The notes under the pieces: model-generated
The model's database searches: none
Told to the model about the DNA's origin: nothing
What the model saw: the letters and a program-made list of their open reading frames with translations, nothing else
DNA from: Alphaproteobacteria bacterium
Lineage (GTDB): Bacteria; Pseudomonadota; Alphaproteobacteria; RF32; CAG-239
Length of the DNA: 8,784 nucleotides
Assembly: GCA_024408895.1 (NCBI GenBank)
Contig: JAKSUO010000048.1
Coordinates: 1 to 8,784 of the forward strand
Direction: 5' to 3'
Translations under genes and position numbers: made by a program
Part shown: positions 6,568 to 8,784 of the stretch, one piece after another
How positions within the stretch are numbered: the first letter of the stretch is position 1
Layout: each line of letters begins with the position of its first letter

Positions 6568-6568
6568 A

Positions 6569-6597
6569 TTGACAATTAAATTTATTATTAATCTAAA
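6569..6597 (+). promoter_or_regulatory. Candidate proximal promoter (P2) of the 78-residue orphan
   Basis: A perfect TTGACA (6569-6574) is followed after exactly 17 bases by TCTAAA (6592-6597, 4 of 6). The expected start, 5-9 bases further on, falls at about 6602-6606, only 3-7 bases before ATG 6609. The mRNA would be leaderless or nearly so. Confidence 0.5.
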
Positions 6598-6608
6598 ATT
6601 CAGTTATT

Positions 6609-6845
6609 ATGAAAACGTTTAAAGAGGATGGCAAACTCATTAGTACAGTCCACAAACTGTCATCGGAAATCGAGGTGGAAACAGTGTTTCACGGCTCAGA
6701 AAAGGCTGAGTGTTTGCATATCTATTTAGATGCGGATGCTCCCAACCCGGATGGTAGCCAACGACCACAGATTGTCATTGATTTTGCCGAAAACGGGCGC
6801 GATGTAAGAAGTATTACTTTTCCAAAGCGCAGCAAATACTATTGA
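6609..6845 (+). CDS. Small hypothetical protein (78 residues)
   Basis: I do not recognise this protein. It has no signal peptide, membrane segment or cysteine motif (one Cys only). It looks like a small soluble alpha/beta or mostly beta domain: alternating hydrophobic strands around EVETVF, CLHIYLDAD and PQIVIDFAE, a Pro/Asn/Asp turn (DAPNPDGSQRP), and a basic aromatic tail (ITFPKRSKYY). It is judged real because it fills the space between tandem promoter-like sequences and a strong terminator. There is no SD before ATG 6609, unlike the ribosomal genes upstream and slyB-like/asnS downstream. It is convergent with the lipoprotein gene and not co-oriented with any partner, so context does not suggest a role. 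Confidence 0.65.
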   Translation: MKTFKEDGKLISTVHKLSSEIEVETVFHGSEKAECLHIYLDADAPNPDGSQRPQIVIDFAENGRDVRSITFPKRSKYY

Positions 6846-6866
6846 TTAGTTTTATCAATTATCATT

Positions 6867-6903
6867 AAAAAAAGGATATGTTTCACAACATATCCTTTTT
6901 TTT
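6867..6903. terminator. Bidirectional terminator between the orphan and the SlyB-like gene
   Basis: GGATATGTT (6874-6882) pairs perfectly with AACATATCC (6887-6895) around a TCAC loop. It is flanked by seven A (6867-6873) on the left and eight T (6896-6903) on the right, so it has a U-run in both directions. It ends both the plus-strand orphan and the minus-strand lipoprotein gene. Confidence 0.88.
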
Positions 6904-6917
6904 GTTGCTACATTCTA

Positions 6918-7373
6918 TCAATAATACGGAACAACTCTGGATTCAGCGCCATTGATAAACATACATCTTTGACCGGCAGATAATAACGTATCTGTTCCTT
7001 GTGTCACGCTGAATGTTTGCCCGTTATCGGTTCTGACTATGTATTCATAACCATTTTGTTGCATCATGGAATCTTGCGCCAAATTGCCGATTAGCATACC
7101 GGCGGCAGCACCGCCAATTGCGCCAAGAGTATGAGAACTACTACCGTGCCCGATAGTTGAACCGGCAACACCACCGGCAATACCGCCAAGCAATGTTCCG
7201 GCAGAATTGTCATTACTGCTGACATTAACGGCACGCACAGACACAACAGTACAAGGAAAAGCGTTGCTTGCTTGTCTGACACCTGAATAACTGTAATCAT
7301 TGCTACCGATACGCGGCGCGCACGCTGCCGCCATCAACATCGCAGGAATAACAAAGTATGCACATTTTTTCAT
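6918..7373 (-). CDS. SlyB/Pcp-like outer-membrane lipoprotein with glycine-zipper 2TM domain
   Basis: SlyB-family lipoproteins sit in the outer membrane and stabilise the envelope. The 151-residue product begins with a lipoprotein signal peptide, MKKCAYFVIPAMLMAAAC. Lipidation is expected at Cys18, though the -3 position is Ala rather than the usual Leu. Residues 24-57 resemble the SlyB N-terminal region (YSYSGVRQA, then VVSVRAVNV). A double glycine zipper follows at 59-98 (GTLLGGIAGGVAGSTIG and LGAIGGAAAGMLIG), then a small beta domain (YEYIVRTDNGQTFSV, LSAGQRCMF) as in SlyB/Pcp. The start is set by AGGAG (complement of 7381-7385), seven bases upstream. It diverges from asnS and shares a terminator with the convergent orphan. 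It marks the host as Gram-negative. The family is secure; the exact name slyB is not. Confidence 0.88.
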   Translation of the reverse strand: MKKCAYFVIPAMLMAAACAPRIGSNDYSYSGVRQASNAFPCTVVSVRAVNVSSNDNSAGTLLGGIAGGVAGSTIGHGSSSHTLGAIGGAAAGMLIGNLAQDSMMQQNGYEYIVRTDNGQTFSVTQGTDTLLSAGQRCMFINGAESRVVPYY

Positions 7374-7401
7374 TTCAATTCTCCTAGACTAAACTGATTA
7401 T

Positions 7402-7430
7402 ATAATTATCCATATAAAAATGATTGTCAA
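7402..7430 (-). promoter_or_regulatory. Candidate promoter of the SlyB-like gene
   Basis: On the minus strand a perfect TTGACA (7425-7430) is followed after 17 bases by AATTAT (7402-7407, 4 of 6). The -35 lies inside the dyad shared with the divergent asnS promoter. Confidence 0.5.
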
Positions 7431-7433
7431 GAC

Positions 7434-7462
7434 TAGACAATTAAAGTTAAGTGATATATAGT
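7434..7462 (+). promoter_or_regulatory. Promoter of asnS
   Basis: TAGACA (7434-7439, 5 of 6) is followed after 17 bases by TATAGT (7457-7462, 5 of 6). The predicted start near 7469 gives a leader of about 28 bases ending in the SD AGAGGG (7487-7492), four bases before the ATG. Confidence 0.6.
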
Positions 7463-7496
7463 GCATGAGATTTAAAACATCATAACAGAGGGAAAA

Positions 7497-8784
7497 ATGT
7501 TAAAAAGAACAAAAATTAAAGATTTATTGGCCTCAAAAAGCACTCTTGACGAGGTCTTGGTTAAAGGTTGGGTTAAAACAAAAAGAGATTCCAAAGATTT
7601 TTCATTCATTGAAGTTAATGACGGCTCTTGCTTAAAGAATATTCAAATTATTGCCAATAATTCCCTCAATAATTATGATGACATCAAAAAACTAACCACC
7701 GGTTCTTCGGTAGCGATAACCGGTGCGCTGATTGAATCGGCCGGCGGCAAGCAAAAATATGAGGTTAATGCCCAAAAGATTGAAATTTACGGTCTTGCTC
7801 CGGAAGATTATCCATTGCAAAAAAAAGGCATGAGTGATGAATTTTTGCGCACAATCGCCCATTTGCGCCCACGCACAAATAAATATGGTGCGGCTTTTCG
7901 GGTGCGTTCACGGTTATCGTATGCCATTCACCAGTTTTTCCAAAACCGCGGATTTATTTATGTGCATACTCCGCTGATTACCGGTTCGGACTGCGAGGGA
8001 GCCGGCGAAATGTTTAGAGTAACAACTTTGGATATGGAAAATCTGCCAAAGTTGCCAAACGGTAAAATTGATTATAGCAAAGACTTCTTCGGCAAAGAAG
8101 CTCATTTAACGGTTTCCGGACAGCTCAATGGTGAAATGTATGCTTGCGCTTTGGGTGATATTTATACATTCGGTCCGACATTCCGCGCCGAAAATTCCAA
8201 CACGCAACGCCATGCCGCCGAATTTTGGATGATAGAACCGGAAATTGCGTTTGCCGACTTAAATGATGATATGGATTTAGCTGAAGATATGGTTCGCTAT
8301 TGTGTCAAAGACATTATGGAAAATTGCAGCGAAGATTTGGATTTGTTTGAGCGCTTTATTGACCCTACATTAAAAGATACGTTAAATAATATTGTGAATA
8401 ACGGTTTTGCACGCATTACTTATGCGGAAGCAATTGAAATTATGAAAAAATCAGGTCGCAAGTTTGAATATGAACCGGAATACGGCATAGATTTACAAAC
8501 CGAACATGAACGCTTTTTGGCAGAAGAACACTTTAAGCGTCCGGTTATTGTGCGCGACTATCCGAAAGAAATTAAAGCTTTCTACATGCGTTTAAACGAC
8601 GATGGTAAAACCGTTGCCGCAATGGCTGCTTTAGTTCCGAGAATCGGCGAGTTGATTGGTGGTTCTCAACGTGAAGATCGTTATGATGTCTTGCTAAAAA
8701 GAATTGCAGAATTAGGAATGGACGCACAAACGTATGCTTGGTATCTTGATTCGCGTAAATATGGAACAGTGCCGCATGCCGGTT
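7497..8784 (+). CDS. asnS: Asparagine-tRNA ligase, 3' partial
   Basis: AsnRS charges tRNA-Asn with asparagine using ATP in the cytoplasm. The frame is open from ATG 7497 through the right edge (429 codons). The N-terminal OB-fold anticodon-binding domain covers about residues 18-100 (VLVKGWVKTKRDSKDFSFIE). The class II catalytic core begins with the motif 1 region (FFQNRGFIYVHTPLITGSDC, 147-166). Next come SGQLNGEMYACAL (207-219) and motif 2 (FGPTFRAENSNTQRHAAEF, 225-243). Near the edge are 'GELIGGSQREDR' and 'YGTVPHAG'. The last 35-40 residues, including motif 3 (GxGxGxER), lie outside the window; full-length proteins have about 466 residues. AENSNTQRH and the insertion after GAGEMF favour AsnRS over AspRS. 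The SD is AGAGGG. It is divergent from the SlyB-like gene. Confidence 0.97.
   Translation, partial: MLKRTKIKDLLASKSTLDEVLVKGWVKTKRDSKDFSFIEVNDGSCLKNIQIIANNSLNNYDDIKKLTTGSSVAITGALIESAGGKQKYEVNAQKIEIYGLAPEDYPLQKKGMSDEFLRTIAHLRPRTNKYGAAFRVRSRLSYAIHQFFQNRGFIYVHTPLITGSDCEGAGEMFRVTTLDMENLPKLPNGKIDYSKDFFGKEAHLTVSGQLNGEMYACALGDIYTFGPTFRAENSNTQRHAAEFWMIEPEIAFADLNDDMDLAEDMVRYCVKDIMENCSEDLDLFERFIDPTLKDTLNNIVNNGFARITYAEAIEIMKKSGRKFEYEPEYGIDLQTEHERFLAEEHFKRPVIVRDYPKEIKAFYMRLNDDGKTVAAMAALVPRIGELIGGSQREDRYDVLLKRIAELGMDAQTYAWYLDSRKYGTVPHAG

Noticed and set aside
7091..7300. Alternative-frame open frame inside the SlyB-like gene
   Set aside because: Overlaps the glycine zipper in another frame of the same strand; its Val/Leu richness follows from GGC/GCC repeats.
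1..8784. CRISPR array, tRNA/rRNA gene, transposase or defence system
   Set aside because: No regularly spaced repeats, no tRNA-like cloverleaf, and no recombinase, nuclease or toxin-antitoxin motifs were seen on either strand.

Overview
The window looks like a fragment of a moderately AT-rich Gram-negative genome. An alphaproteobacterium-like host fits best, but this is inference from a few proteins. DnaJ has the 'SDLRYNL' stretch after its G/F region that I associate with alphaproteobacterial DnaJ. There is a SlyB-type glycine-zipper outer-membrane lipoprotein. The ribosomal operon runs rpsF-rpsR-rplI with no ssb or priB inserted. Most genes are conserved housekeeping genes, and I see no defence system, CRISPR array, transposase or phage module.

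Layout. Positions 2-1396 (+) hold one open frame, cut by the left edge. It begins as the C-terminal half of IspG (isoprenoid synthesis) and becomes, around 227-247, the C-terminal half of a LonB-like protease. The join falls on a stretch that fits both families (IPLDIKV) and removes essential parts of each, so an assembly chimera is the first explanation to test. Convergent to it, on the minus strand, are dnaJ (1411-2529) and, upstream of dnaJ, an FAD-dependent oxidoreductase of the UDP-galactopyranose-mutase-like group (2635-4170).

The region from 4171 to 5415 is accessory. It contains a secreted orphan protein (4447-5082) with Arg codon use unlike its neighbours, its own strong terminator, and two diverged copies of a short repeat on either side. 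Then comes the ribosomal operon rpsF-rpsR-rplI (5416-6485), with a promoter, a structured leader that may be an S6:S18 autoregulatory site, strong Shine-Dalgarno (SD) sites overlapping the preceding stop codons, and a clean terminator.

After it sits a 78-residue orphan (6609-6845). It is served by two tandem promoter-like sequences and may be translated from a nearly leaderless mRNA. It shares a symmetrical bidirectional terminator with the convergent SlyB-like lipoprotein gene (6918-7373, minus). That gene and asnS (7497 to the right edge, plus, truncated) diverge from back-to-back promoters whose -35 elements lie in one dyad.

The housekeeping genes do not form one pathway. The least explained parts are the two orphan genes, which lack SD sites while most neighbours have them, and the IspG/Lon junction.
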